A stretch of DNA of 64,000 bases, from NCBI RefSeq assembly GCF_022213955.1, contig NZ_JAKNTW010000007.1, forward strand, positions 411,143 to 475,142. Direction: 5' to 3'. A model generated the notes under the pieces. It was not told the origin of the DNA. It did not search any database and saw nothing but the letters and a program-made list of their open reading frames with translations. How positions within the stretch are numbered: position 1 is the stretch's first letter; every line of letters begins with the position of its first letter. The position numbers and the translations under genes are program-made. Source of the stretch: Dolomitihabitans soli (GTDB lineage Bacteria; Actinomycetota; Actinomycetes; Streptosporangiales; Streptosporangiaceae). Below, piece after piece: positions 18,756 to 27,384 of this stretch.

Positions 18756-19775
18756 TCAGGCGTGGGAGCCGGCGAGGTCGTCGATCTCGGTGAGGATCGC
18801 CTGCTTGCCGACCGGATCGAGGAAGGAGGCGTGCACCGCGTTGCGCGCCAGGCCGGCGAGCGCGGCGTCGTCGAGGCCGAAGACCTCGGCGGCCACCCGG
18901 TACTCCCCCGTCAGCGTGGTGCCGAACATCGGCGGGTCGTCACTGTTGAGCGTGACGAACAGGCCCTCCTTCAGCAGCCGTGGCAGCGGGTGGGAGGCGA
19001 TATCCGGCACCTGGCCGGTGCACACGTTGGACGTCGGGCAGACCTCCAGCGGCAACTGCGTCTCACGGAGGTGGGCGACCAGTCGCGGGTCCTCCAGACA
19101 GTTGATCCCGTGCCCGATCCGCTCCGCGCCGAGCCCTTCGACGATCTCCCAGATCGTCTCCGGCCCGGTCATCTCCCCGCCGTGCGGCAGGCTGTGCAGG
19201 CCCGCCGTACGGGCCGCGCGGAAGGCGTCCCTGAACGCGTCACGATAGGGCGGGCGGCGCTGTTCGATGCCGGCCAGCCCCAAGCCGATCAGTGCCTCCG
19301 GCGGCTCGTTCAGCGCGTGGTCCAGGGTGACCCGCGCCGCCTCCGCGCCGAGCTGGCCGGGGATGTCGAAGATGTAGGCCACCCGCACTCCGTGGTCGGC
19401 GGCGGCCTGCCGGGCGGCCAGGTCGAGCGCCTCGGTGACCGCCCGCGCGGGCAGCCCGGCCTGAAGGTGGGAGTACGGCGTGACCTGGAGTTCCACATAG
19501 CGTCCCCGTTGCGCCGCCAGATCCCTGGCCAGCCCTGTCACCAGGGTCGCCACGTCCTCGGGCTCCCGCACCAGGGCGTTCACCTGCTGGTAGACCTCGG
19601 AGAAGTGGGGGAAGTCACGGAAGGTGTAGAACGCCCGCAGTTCCTCCTCCACGACCGGCACCCGTGTCGCCGGATGCCGCCGTGCCAGCTCCAGCACGGT
19701 GCGCACGGACGCGGACCCGACCAGGTGCACGTGCAGCTCGACCTTCGGCAGCGCTTCGATGAATTCGTTCGTCAT
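18756..19775 (-). CDS. Adenosine deaminase family, possibly aminodeoxyfutalosine deaminase
   Basis: A 339-aa metal-dependent deaminase. Zinc and catalytic residues are visible: HVHLVGS, PHGGE with its Glu, GHGIN, PLEVCPTSN and LNSDDPPMFGT. The start ELHVHLVGSAS, the internal FDIPG and the FGTTLTGEY tail resemble the streptomycete aminodeoxyfutalosine deaminase more than true adenosine deaminase, as I recall those sequences. If so it acts in futalosine menaquinone synthesis; otherwise it salvages adenosine. Start ATG at 19775; a longer frame to 19817 lacks support. It converges on pgl and has an AT-rich promoter region upstream. Confidence 0.72.
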   Translation of the reverse strand: MTNEFIEALPKVELHVHLVGSASVRTVLELARRHPATRVPVVEEELRAFYTFRDFPHFSEVYQQVNALVREPEDVATLVTGLARDLAAQRGRYVELQVTPYSHLQAGLPARAVTEALDLAARQAAADHGVRVAYIFDIPGQLGAEAARVTLDHALNEPPEALIGLGLAGIEQRRPPYRDAFRDAFRAARTAGLHSLPHGGEMTGPETIWEIVEGLGAERIGHGINCLEDPRLVAHLRETQLPLEVCPTSNVCTGQVPDIASHPLPRLLKEGLFVTLNSDDPPMFGTTLTGEYRVAAEVFGLDDAALAGLARNAVHASFLDPVGKQAILTEIDDLAGSHA

Positions 19776-19789
19776 GCCGATGACCCTAT

Positions 19790-19850
19790 GCAGCTGTATG
19801 GCCACATATATAGGCAATTAGGTGTTATCTGACATAATATTGTCAGTATC
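19790..19850 (-). promoter_or_regulatory. AT-rich promoter region with TGACA-N6-TGTCA inverted repeat
   Basis: Upstream of the deaminase is an unusually AT-rich stretch. It contains TATATA-like sequence (19806-19812) and, further upstream, the inverted repeat TGACA-TAATAT-TGTCA at 19830-19845. This looks like a promoter with an operator. The binding protein is unknown. Confidence 0.4.
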
Positions 19851-19869
19851 GCGTCGCCAGCTGTGCCGG

Positions 19870-20775
19870 TCAGGTGGCGGAGGACGACGGCTGGTCGGCG
19901 ATGAGAGCGGCGGCGTCCCTGGCTTTCTGGCGGGCGGAGGAGGCCGTGCGCCGGGCGCGTTGCTCGTCCCGCCCGGCTATCTCCTGGCGGTGCTCGGCGG
20001 CGGCCAGTTCCTTGCGTGCCGCGGCGAGTTCGCGGGTCAGGTCCTCGACTCTCGCGGCGAGGCGGTCGTGACTCCGGGTGGCCGATTCGAGTTCGGCGGC
20101 CCATTCCGCGTGGTCGCGTTCGGCATCGGAGGCGGCGCGCTCGGCCTCGGCCGCGGTCTTCGCCAACTGCTCGCGGCGACGATCCTCCTGTTCTCGCCGC
20201 TCCTTCGCCACCTCCTCCTCGGAACGACCGCGTTTGACCCGCGCCTGCGACGACCCGTGGTCATCGCTCGCGCGAGGCTTCCTGGGGGTGGTCGGAGCCG
20301 GGGCCGGGGTGAAACCGCTGTAGTTGAGAGGGCGGGAGAGACGGCCCTGCCGTACCAGGTCGGCGGCCTCGACGTCGACGGTGGCCGCATCGAGGGTCTG
20401 TTCGATCTCGGTGGGGGCGGATCCCGACAAGGGCTGGCCCGCCTGGGTGGCGAGGTCGCGGATCAGGCGGGCCAGGCGGGTCGTGAGGGGGCCACGGGTT
20501 CGGGTGAGCTCGGCGAGGGTGTCGGCGTCCTGGTCCTGCCAGGCCTCCCGGAGGCGCGCGCCGAGGTCGAGCAGTTCGCCGATCTCGGCGGCGTGGGCAC
20601 GGGAGCCCTGGTTGACGGCCCAGGCGGAAACGGTCGGGCGGCGCAGTTTGCCGATGTCGCGGGAGAGCCCTCCGTCGCCCGCGTCCTTGGCCGCGCGCGC
20701 CAGGGCGTCACGCTCGGCGGTGAACTGTGCGGGGGCTAGCGCGTAGAGCCGGTCGGCGGCCTCATCAAGGTCCAC
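19870..20775 (-). CDS. Conserved actinobacterial coiled-coil protein, function unknown
   Basis: A 301-aa soluble protein. Residues 1-110 form a helical domain with the recognisable segment RRPTVSAWAVNQ. Residues 150-185 are a Pro/Ala/Arg-rich linker. Residues 185-290 are a long charged coiled coil rich in Glu, Arg and Ala. Similar proteins are common as hypotheticals in actinomycetes; I know of no assigned function. It lies upstream of the deaminase on the same strand but 94 nt away across a promoter-like region, so it is probably a separate unit. The 259 nt upstream (20776-21034) hold a perfect 14-bp palindrome, GGCCGGCGCCGGCC (20874-20887), and no gene. Confidence 0.6.
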   Translation of the reverse strand: MDLDEAADRLYALAPAQFTAERDALARAAKDAGDGGLSRDIGKLRRPTVSAWAVNQGSRAHAAEIGELLDLGARLREAWQDQDADTLAELTRTRGPLTTRLARLIRDLATQAGQPLSGSAPTEIEQTLDAATVDVEAADLVRQGRLSRPLNYSGFTPAPAPTTPRKPRASDDHGSSQARVKRGRSEEEVAKERREQEDRRREQLAKTAAEAERAASDAERDHAEWAAELESATRSHDRLAARVEDLTRELAAARKELAAAEHRQEIAGRDEQRARRTASSARQKARDAAALIADQPSSSAT

Positions 20776-21034
20776 ATCGGGGATCTACCCGCATTCGGGC
20801 GCTCGCAAGGTTTCCACGGCGATCAACTCGGCAGGGCACGTTCGAAGAAACGCTCGGTACCACCGCGCGGGACGGCCGGCGCCGGCCCGACGGGCGATCA
20901 CCCCGCAGGCCGGGCGGCGCGCACCGTGCCCGACAGCCAGGCATCCTTCTCAAGAGAGGCGATCGGATCGGTGACGACGTGAGGCCCGCGGCGCGTCTAC
21001 CCGATGCCGGGGCGGGCATGGTTTCCTCGGAGGT

Positions 21035-21535
21035 GTGGCCGGAACGGTGATGCTGAGGACGCCGCGTTTGGTGCTGCGGCCGATCGGGACGCAGGACGCC
21101 GACGCCCTGCGCGCCCACTGGGACCAGCCCGGCGTGCGGCGCTACCTCTTCGACGGCGAGACCGTCTCCCACGAGCTGATCCGCGAGATCATCGGGGACA
21201 GCGAGGCCGACTTCGCCGGGCACGGCTACGGACTGTGGGCGATGCTCGGCGAAGACGGGTTCGTCGGCGTGTGCGGACTGCGAGCCGCCGACGACGGGCG
21301 GATCGAGTTGCTGTACAGCCTTGATCCCGGCCTGTGGGGGCGCGGGCTGGCCACCGAGGCGGCGAGGGCGGTGCTGGCGCACGCCGGTGCGCTCGGCCTG
21401 CGCGAGGTGGTCGCCGAGGCCGACCCGGACAACCTGGCCTCGGTACGGCTCGCCGTACGGCTGGGGATGAGGGAGTCGGCTGGCGGAAAGAACGATGCTT
21501 TCGTCCGCTTTATCAGCCCATTGCAGGGCATCTAG
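21035..21535 (+). CDS. GNAT acetyltransferase, RimJ/RimL-like
   Basis: A 166-aa protein starting TPRLVLRPIG, the usual opening of RimL-type N-acetyltransferases. The acetyl-CoA loop is in WGRGLATEAARAVL (about residues 112-125), and the C-terminal NLASVRLAVRLGM is typical. Substrate (ribosomal protein, amino acid or drug) cannot be told. The start is uncertain: GTG 21035 directly abuts GGAGG, while GTG 21047 or ATG 21050 have better spacing. It ends 5 nt from the converging ACT-GNAT gene. Confidence 0.78.
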   Translation: MAGTVMLRTPRLVLRPIGTQDADALRAHWDQPGVRRYLFDGETVSHELIREIIGDSEADFAGHGYGLWAMLGEDGFVGVCGLRAADDGRIELLYSLDPGLWGRGLATEAARAVLAHAGALGLREVVAEADPDNLASVRLAVRLGMRESAGGKNDAFVRFISPLQGI

Positions 21536-21540
21536 GCGGG

Positions 21541-22575
21541 TCAGCTCGCAGACGCCGCCATCACGCCGACGGGGAGCCTGCCCTCGATCAAGCCCGGGTC
21601 CTCGGTGTAGGAGAGCGTCGCGCCCAGCGCCAGCATCAGCCGCCGCATCCGCATGTTGTCGGACAGCAGCGTGGCCCGCACCTCGGCGAAGCCGAGATCC
21701 CGCGCCTCGCGCACCACCATCCGGGCCAGCCGCGAGCCGAGGCCACGCCCCTGCCAGGTGTCCTCGACCAGGAAGGCCATCTCGGCGATGCCGGGATCCG
21801 GGGTGAACATCAGGGAGGCGAGCGCCACGACCTGGCCGTCGTGCCCGGCGATCAGCGAGTGGCCGAGACCCCGATCGCACAGCCGGTCGAAGACGCGCGG
21901 TGGCAGCGTGGGCATCGCGGTGAAGTAGCGGAACCTGCGGGTCTCCGGGGAGCAGCGGTCATGGAGGTCGCGCACGGCCTCGCGGTAGATCGGGCCGAGT
22001 TGCCCGACCGTGACCTCGCCGCCGTCCGCCAGCCGTACCGGACGCTCGGCGGCGACCGGCTGGGCCGGGGGTTGGGCGAGCCGGATGAAGGCGGCGGCCC
22101 TGGCGGCCTCGCTGAGCGTGAACGGAAGTTCGGGGCGGCGCAGCCGGACGGCGCGCCGGTGTGCCACCGGCACGGTCAGCAGCGTCGGGTCGGGCACGTC
22201 CCCTTCGGTCACCGCCGAACCGTACACCCACCTGCCGCTCTCGGCGCGCAGGAGCTCGGCCAGCAGTTCGGGGAGCCGCCACGGCGTTCCGCGCAAGCGC
22301 GCCGAGAGGAGCAGCGCCCGGGTGGGCTCGTCGGTCAGTTCGTGGGCCGTGGCCGGGACGACCTGGACGCGACGCCCGCCCGCGCCCTCCAGCGCCTTCC
22401 TGACCGCGTCGGGCGCGGCCGGGATGTCGGCCATGAACTCGTCCACCGTGCCGTCGGTGTCGGGATGCACGTTCAAGCCGAGGACGTTGCCGCCCAGACC
22501 GGCGAGGGCCGTCGCCAGCGAGGCCAGCCTGCCCGGACGCTCGTCAACCGTTGTTCGAATCCGCCAGAACCCCAT
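21541..22575 (-). CDS. ACT domain-GNAT acetyltransferase fusion
   Basis: A 344-aa two-domain protein. Residues 1-75 look like an ACT domain (WRIRTTVDERPGRLASLATALAGLGGNVLGL), the small-molecule sensor fold of amino-acid enzymes. Residues 80-170 form a linker or second small domain. Residues 185-340 are a GNAT domain with VEDTWQGRGLGSRLARMVV and LSDNMRMRRLMLALGA. An acetyltransferase controlled by an amino acid is a fair inference. GGAGGGAG precedes ATG 22575. Substrate unknown. Confidence 0.75.
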   Translation of the reverse strand: MGFWRIRTTVDERPGRLASLATALAGLGGNVLGLNVHPDTDGTVDEFMADIPAAPDAVRKALEGAGGRRVQVVPATAHELTDEPTRALLLSARLRGTPWRLPELLAELLRAESGRWVYGSAVTEGDVPDPTLLTVPVAHRRAVRLRRPELPFTLSEAARAAAFIRLAQPPAQPVAAERPVRLADGGEVTVGQLGPIYREAVRDLHDRCSPETRRFRYFTAMPTLPPRVFDRLCDRGLGHSLIAGHDGQVVALASLMFTPDPGIAEMAFLVEDTWQGRGLGSRLARMVVREARDLGFAEVRATLLSDNMRMRRLMLALGATLSYTEDPGLIEGRLPVGVMAASAS

Positions 22576-22722
22576 CGTCGTGCTCCCTCCGTCGGCACCA
22601 AGCCTGCCGGAGGACTGTTACGTCCTTGATACACGGCGGTGTGCAGGCCGTTTCATCTGCCCGAAGTACGTATTCCGTGGCAAGGTGCGGAGGATCACAC
22701 GGATATAGCAGGATAAAGGGCC

Positions 22723-24126
22723 ATGAGCACCCGTGTTCCCCTGTCAGGAGACTTCGTCAACGGAGACGTCTCCTTCTGGTACCGCTCCCTCGGAATGCCC
22801 GCGCCCGGCCCGCCGCTCGGCGGGGACCTCGACGCCGACGTGGCGATCGTCGGCGCCGGCTACACGGGCCTGTGGACCGCCTACTACCTCAAGAAGGCGC
22901 GTCCCGGCCTGCGGGTGGTCGTGCTGGAACGGGAGTTCGCCGGCTACGGCGCCTCCGGCAGGAACGGCGGCTGGCTCACCGGCGACATGGCGGGCAGCCC
23001 CGAGCGGTACGCCAGGACCCATGGCGCGGACGCCGCCAGACGGCTCCAGCGGACGATGTTCACCGCCATCGACGAGGTCATCGCGGTGGCGCGGGCGGAG
23101 GGCATCGACGCCGACATCGTCAAGGGCGGCGTCCTGCACGTGGCGACCAACGCGGCCCAGGACCGGCGGCTGACGGAGATGCTGGCGCACGCCCGGCGGT
23201 GGGGCTGGGCCGAGGAGGACCTGCGACTGCTCGATCCCGCCGAACGCGAGGGCCGGCTGCGGGTCGCGGGAGCCGCCAACGCGCTGTGGAGCCCGCACTG
23301 CGCCAGGATCCAGCCCGCCAAGCTGGTTCGCGGGCTGCTGCGGGCCGTACGGGAGCTCGGGGTGACGGTCTACGAGCACACGCCGGTCACGGAGATCGCG
23401 CCGCGCCGCGCCGTGACACCGCACGGGACCGTCAGCGCCGAGTACGTCATACGCGCGACGGAGGGCTTCACCGCCGAGCTCAAGCAGTACCACCGGGCGT
23501 GGCTGCCGATGAACAGCTCCATGATCGTCACCGAGCCGCTTACTCCCGCCATGTGGGAGGCGATCGGCTGGGACGGCGCCGAACTGCTCGGCGACCTCGC
23601 CCACTACTACATGTACGCCCAGCGCACCGCCGACGGGCGGATCGCGTTCGGCGGGCGCGGCAAACCGTATCTCTACGGGTCACAGGTCGATCGGCGCGGC
23701 CACACCCACGACTGGACCGTCAGCGCGCTGTGGGACCTGCTGACCGGCATGTTCCCGGCGGTACGGCAGAGCCGCGTGGCGCACGCCTGGTCCGGCGTGC
23801 TCGCGGTGCCGCGCGACTGGTGCTCCACCGCGCACGTGGACCACCGGACGGGCCTCGGCTGGGCGGGCGGCTACACGGGGCACGGCGTCACGACCACCAA
23901 CCTGGCCGGCCGTACCCTCCGCGACCTCGTCCTGCGCGAGGACACCGAGCTGACCGCGCTGCCCTGGGTGGGCCGCAACGTGCGCGGCTGGGAGGTGGAG
24001 CCACTACGCTGGATCGGCGTTCACACCATGTACCGGCTCTACCGGATGGCCGACGCGCGTGAGAACGCCGGGCAGCCCCGCACGTCCGTGCTGGCCCGCA
24101 TCGCCGACGCCATCACCGGCAGGTGA
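22723..24126 (+). CDS. FAD-dependent oxidoreductase, DAO family (PuuB-like)
   Basis: A 467-aa soluble flavoprotein. The FAD motif AIVGAGYTGLWTAYYL lies at residues 43-58, followed by the YGASGRNGGW signature of gamma-glutamylputrescine/amine oxidoreductases, and WAGGYTGHGVTTTNLAGR near the C-terminus. The likely reaction is oxidative deamination of an amine or amino acid. AAAGGG precedes ATG 22723. The TGA overlaps the GTG start of the next gene by 4 nt, suggesting a two-step pathway in which the amidohydrolase acts with it. The substrate is not identifiable. Confidence 0.78.
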   Translation: MSTRVPLSGDFVNGDVSFWYRSLGMPAPGPPLGGDLDADVAIVGAGYTGLWTAYYLKKARPGLRVVVLEREFAGYGASGRNGGWLTGDMAGSPERYARTHGADAARRLQRTMFTAIDEVIAVARAEGIDADIVKGGVLHVATNAAQDRRLTEMLAHARRWGWAEEDLRLLDPAEREGRLRVAGAANALWSPHCARIQPAKLVRGLLRAVRELGVTVYEHTPVTEIAPRRAVTPHGTVSAEYVIRATEGFTAELKQYHRAWLPMNSSMIVTEPLTPAMWEAIGWDGAELLGDLAHYYMYAQRTADGRIAFGGRGKPYLYGSQVDRRGHTHDWTVSALWDLLTGMFPAVRQSRVAHAWSGVLAVPRDWCSTAHVDHRTGLGWAGGYTGHGVTTTNLAGRTLRDLVLREDTELTALPWVGRNVRGWEVEPLRWIGVHTMYRLYRMADARENAGQPRTSVLARIADAITGR

Positions 24127-25748
24127 CCACCGTGACCGATCTCCTCTTCCGTGGCGGCCCCGTGTTCACCGCCGCCTCGCCCGCGCCCGCACCCGCCGGA
24201 GCCGTGCTGGTCCGCGACGGCGTGATCGCCGCCCACGGCCCGGAACCCGAGGTCGTACGGCAGGCCCGCCCGGGCCACGACACCGTCGACCTCGACGGCC
24301 GCCTGATCCTCCCCGGCTTCACCGACGCGCACGTCCACCCCGTCCAGGCGGGGCTCGAACGGGCCAGGTGCGACCTGTCGGAGACCTACGGCCTGGCCGG
24401 CTACCTGGAGGTGATCCACGCCTACGCCGCCGCGAACCCGGGCAAGGAGTGGATCGACGGCGGCGGCTGGGACATGTCGGCCTTCCCCGGCGGGCTGCCG
24501 CACGCCTCGCAACTCGGCTTCCTCGACCGGCCCGCCTATCTCATCCAGCGCGACCACCACGCCGCCTGGGTCAACCACCGGGCCCTGGAACTCGCCGGGA
24601 TCACCCGGGACACCCCCGACCCCGCCGACGGCAGGATCGAGCGCGACGCCGACGGCACCCCGAGCGGCGTGCTGCACGAGGGCGCGATGGAGCTCGTCGG
24701 CCTCCTCACCCCCCGGCCCACCCCGGACGACCTCACGGCGGCCCTGCTCGACGCGCAGGAGTACCTCTTCGCGTGCGGCGTCACCGGCTGGCAGGACGCG
24801 ATCGTGGGCTCCTACGCCGGATCGGTGGACCAGCTCCCCGTCTACCTCTCCGCGGCCGAATCCGGGCGGCTCAAGGCCCGGGTCGTCGGCGCGCTGTGGT
24901 GGGACAGGGCCCGTGGCGCCGAGCAGATCGGCGAACTACTCGGCCGCCGCGCCCTGGCCGACGGGCTGGACCGCTTCCGGGCGACCTCAGTCAAGATCAT
25001 GCAGGACGGGATCACCGAGAACTTCACCGCGGCCGTGATCGAGCCCTACTGCCGGTGCGGCGGCACCGGACTGTCCTACATCGAACCGGCGAAACTGAAC
25101 GGCTATGTCGCCGAGCTGGACCGGCACGGCTTCCAGGTGCACTTCCACGCGATCGGCGAGCGCGCCGTGCGCGAGGCGCTGGACAGCCTGACGGGCACCG
25201 ATCCGGCCAACCGCCACCACATCGCGCACCTGCAGGTCATCGAGCCCTCCGACGTGCCCCGCTTCGCCGCGCTGGGCGTCACCGCCAACCTGCAACCGCT
25301 GTGGGCGACCCACCACGCCCAGATGGACGAGCTGACCCTGCCCTTCCTCGGCGAGGAGCGCTCGGCCTGGCAGTATCCCTTCGCCGACCTGCTGGCCCGC
25401 GGCACCCGGCTGTGCGCGGGGAGCGACTGGCCGGTCTCCAGCCCCGATCCGCTGCAGGCCGTACACGTGGCCGTCAACCGCACCGAGCCCGGCGGCTCGG
25501 TGCACGCCTCCTACCCGACGGCCCTGACCCCGTTCCTCCCAGGCCAGGCCCTCGGCCTCGGCGACGCGCTGACCGCCTACACGGCAGGCTCCGCCTGGAT
25601 CAACCGTTCCCCCGCGGGGACCATCGCCGTGGGCGCCCCGGCCGACCTGGTCGTCCTGGACCGCGACCCGTTCGCCCTGCCGCCGGAGGAGATCTGGACC
25701 ACCCGGGTGGCGATGACCTTCATCGACGGCGAGTGCGTCTACCGATGA
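24123..25748 (+). CDS. YtcJ-type metal-dependent amidohydrolase
   Basis: A 541-aa amidohydrolase-3 family enzyme, related to N-substituted formamide deformylase and YtcJ. Metal-binding residues are visible: DAHVHP (residues 66-71), VHFHAIGERA, HHIAHLQVI and the Asp in AGSDWPVSS. It hydrolyses an amide, formamide or similar C-N bond. GTG 24123 overlaps the stop of the oxidoreductase gene (GTGA); GTG 24132 is an alternative. A strong hairpin follows. Confidence 0.8.
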   Translation: MTTVTDLLFRGGPVFTAASPAPAPAGAVLVRDGVIAAHGPEPEVVRQARPGHDTVDLDGRLILPGFTDAHVHPVQAGLERARCDLSETYGLAGYLEVIHAYAAANPGKEWIDGGGWDMSAFPGGLPHASQLGFLDRPAYLIQRDHHAAWVNHRALELAGITRDTPDPADGRIERDADGTPSGVLHEGAMELVGLLTPRPTPDDLTAALLDAQEYLFACGVTGWQDAIVGSYAGSVDQLPVYLSAAESGRLKARVVGALWWDRARGAEQIGELLGRRALADGLDRFRATSVKIMQDGITENFTAAVIEPYCRCGGTGLSYIEPAKLNGYVAELDRHGFQVHFHAIGERAVREALDSLTGTDPANRHHIAHLQVIEPSDVPRFAALGVTANLQPLWATHHAQMDELTLPFLGEERSAWQYPFADLLARGTRLCAGSDWPVSSPDPLQAVHVAVNRTEPGGSVHASYPTALTPFLPGQALGLGDALTAYTAGSAWINRSPAGTIAVGAPADLVVLDRDPFALPPEEIWTTRVAMTFIDGECVYR

Positions 25749-25755
25749 CATGCGA

Positions 25756-25789
25756 GAGGCCCTCCGCGCGGTGACGCGCGGAGGGCCTC
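25756..25789. terminator. Bidirectional hairpin terminator
   Basis: A perfect 15-bp stem GAGGCCCTCCGCGCG/CGCGCGGAGGGCCTC with a GTGA loop, placed between the convergent amidohydrolase and rbpA genes. It can end transcripts from both sides. No U-tract. Confidence 0.8.
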
Positions 25790-25805
25790 GGGTCGCACGG
25801 CCGGC

Positions 25806-26153
25806 TCAGTAAATGGGCCGTGAGGACGTGCGCAGGCGCTCCAGGGCTTCGGCGAGTATGGCGGCGCCGTCCTTGTCGCTCCGGCGCTCCTTCACGTAGG
25901 CCAGGTGCGTCTTGTACGGCTCGTTCCTCGGCGGAGCCGGCGGATTCGCCTCGTCCTGGCCGGCCGGAAGGCCGCACCGGGGGCAGTCCCACAGCTCCGG
26001 CACGGCGGCGTCACTGGCGAAGCTGGGGCGCGTCTCGTGCATGTTCGCGCACCAGAACGGGACCCGGACACGTGGAGCTGCCTCGCCCCGCTCGGCCTCC
26101 CCCATCGGGCCGGCGCCGACACGGCTGCCACGGATCGCGTTGCCACTACCCAC
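25806..26153 (-). CDS. rbpA: RNA polymerase-binding protein RbpA
   Basis: Actinobacterial RNA polymerase activator that binds the principal sigma factor and the beta' zipper and stabilises open promoter complexes. The 115-aa protein starts GSGNAIRGSRVG. It has the zinc-fold residues Cys35, His39, Cys57 and Cys60 (FWCANMHE and WDCPRCG). The C-terminal helix from THLAYVKERRSDKDGAAILAEAL is the sigma-interaction part. GTG 26153 has GGAG 7-8 nt upstream; extending to 26207 is unlikely. It lies downstream of secG on the same strand, with its own promoter-like region. Confidence 0.87.
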   Translation of the reverse strand: MGSGNAIRGSRVGAGPMGEAERGEAAPRVRVPFWCANMHETRPSFASDAAVPELWDCPRCGLPAGQDEANPPAPPRNEPYKTHLAYVKERRSDKDGAAILAEALERLRTSSRPIY

Positions 26154-26223
26154 GGATGAACTCCTCGCTCGTTCGCCCCGCGGAACGCGGGGGAGAAACA
26201 CTGTCACACATCGCCACTGTCAA
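26154..26223 (-). promoter_or_regulatory. rbpA leader: TTGACA box and 5' hairpin
   Basis: On the minus strand a perfect TTGACA (26223-26218) stands 65 nt before the rbpA start. At 17-nt spacing the -10 would be TGTTTC, which is weak. The leader holds a 7-bp hairpin CCCCGCG-TTC-CGCGGGG (26192-26176) just before the ribosome site. The rbpA gene of S. coelicolor is known to be stress-induced through sigma-R; I do not see that promoter consensus (GGAAT-N18-GTT) here. Confidence 0.4.
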
Positions 26224-26236
26224 GGGCCTTCTCCGG

Positions 26237-26467
26237 TCAGGGCTTCAGAAGCAGGCCGAGTGCGATGATGCAGACGAACCAGACCACACCCGTGATGACC
26301 GTGAGCCGGTCGAGGTTGCGCTCAACCACCGACGACCCGCCGAACGACGTGGAGAATCCACCGCCGAACATGTCAGAAAGGCCACCACCCTTGCCCTTGT
26401 GGAGCAGGACGAGCAGCACCATGAGCATGCTCGCCAGGATGAGAGCGATGGAGATTCCGATAATCAC
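26237..26467 (-). CDS. secG: Preprotein translocase subunit SecG
   Basis: Small subunit of the SecYEG channel. The 76-aa protein has two hydrophobic helices (about residues 3-22 and 56-75) joined by a glycine-rich loop GKGGGLSDMFGGG, the standard SecG layout. GTG 26467 is the start. It stands between tpiA and rbpA, as in other actinomycetes, with its own promoter. Confidence 0.93.
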   Translation of the reverse strand: MIIGISIALILASMLMVLLVLLHKGKGGGLSDMFGGGFSTSFGGSSVVERNLDRLTVITGVVWFVCIIALGLLLKP

Positions 26468-26548
26468 CGTAGACCTGTTTCTGTATGCGCTGACCCGCGT
26501 CCGGGCGCGACCCCTTGCACGACGTCGTCGGTGTGACGATTCAAACCT

Positions 26549-26576
26549 GCTCTAGAAGGGTACGACGTAGTGTCAA
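26549..26576 (-). promoter_or_regulatory. Candidate secG promoter
   Basis: Minus-strand TTGACA (26576-26571) is followed after 16 nt by TAGAGC (26554-26549). The -35 is perfect and the -10 moderate. It would give a transcript leader of about 75 nt before the secG GTG. Confidence 0.45.
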
Positions 26577-26599
26577 GCCGCACCCTTCGAACTGCCGAG

Positions 26600-27379
26600 T
26601 TAGCTCGACATTTCGCCAAACCGGCAAATCTTGACAAACTCGCTCGGATCGAGACTCGCGCCACCGACGAGAGCGCCGTCCACGTCCGGCTTCGCCATTA
26701 TCCCAGCGATGTTGTCGGACTTCACCGAACCTCCGTAAAGGATACGGACCGCAGCGGCCACCTCGGCGTCGTACAGCTCGGCGAGTCGCGTCCGCAGGGC
26801 CGCACAGACCTCCTGCGCGTCCTCCGGAGTGGCCACCTCACCAGTACCGATCGCCCAGACCGGCTCATAAGCGACCACGATCGACTTCGCCTGCTCGGCG
26901 GTGACCTTACGCAGCGCACCGTCGAGCTGCGCGACGCTGTGGGCCACCTGAGCACCCGCCTGACGCACCGCCAAGCCCTCACCGACGCACAGGATCGGCG
27001 TCAGCGAGTGCCGGTAGGCGGCCAGCACCTTGGCGTTGACCAGGTCGTCGTCCTCCGAGTGATACTGCCGCCGCTCGGAGTGGCCGATCGTGACGAAGGT
27101 GCAACCCAACTTGGCCAGCATCGCACCGGAGATCTCCCCGGTGTACGCGCCGCCCTCGTGCGGGGAGACGTCCTGCGCGCCGTACACGATCCGCAGCTTG
27201 TCCCCGTCGACCAGGGTCTGCACGCTGCGCAGGTCGGTGTACGGCGGCAGCACGGCCACCTCGACCGCGTTGAAGTCCTTGTCGATGAGCGAGAACGCCA
27301 GCTTCTGGACGGTGTTGATGGCCTCAAGGTGGTTGAGGTTCATCTTCCAGTTGCCGGCGATGAGCGGCGTGCGCCCCAT
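26600..27379 (-). CDS. tpiA: Triosephosphate isomerase
   Basis: Interconverts dihydroxyacetone phosphate and glyceraldehyde-3-phosphate. The 259-aa TIM barrel has Lys in GNWKMN (residues 9-14), His in IGHSERR and the catalytic Glu in [11 protein letters not shown], with YGGSVKSDN near the end. It begins 5 nt after the pgk stop and closes the gap-pgk-tpiA operon. Confidence 0.97.
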   Translation of the reverse strand: MGRTPLIAGNWKMNLNHLEAINTVQKLAFSLIDKDFNAVEVAVLPPYTDLRSVQTLVDGDKLRIVYGAQDVSPHEGGAYTGEISGAMLAKLGCTFVTIGHSERRQYHSEDDDLVNAKVLAAYRHSLTPILCVGEGLAVRQAGAQVAHSVAQLDGALRKVTAEQAKSIVVAYEPVWAIGTGEVATPEDAQEVCAALRTRLAELYDAEVAAAVRILYGGSVKSDNIAGIMAKPDVDGALVGGASLDPSEFVKICRFGEMSS

Positions 27380-27384
27380 GATGG

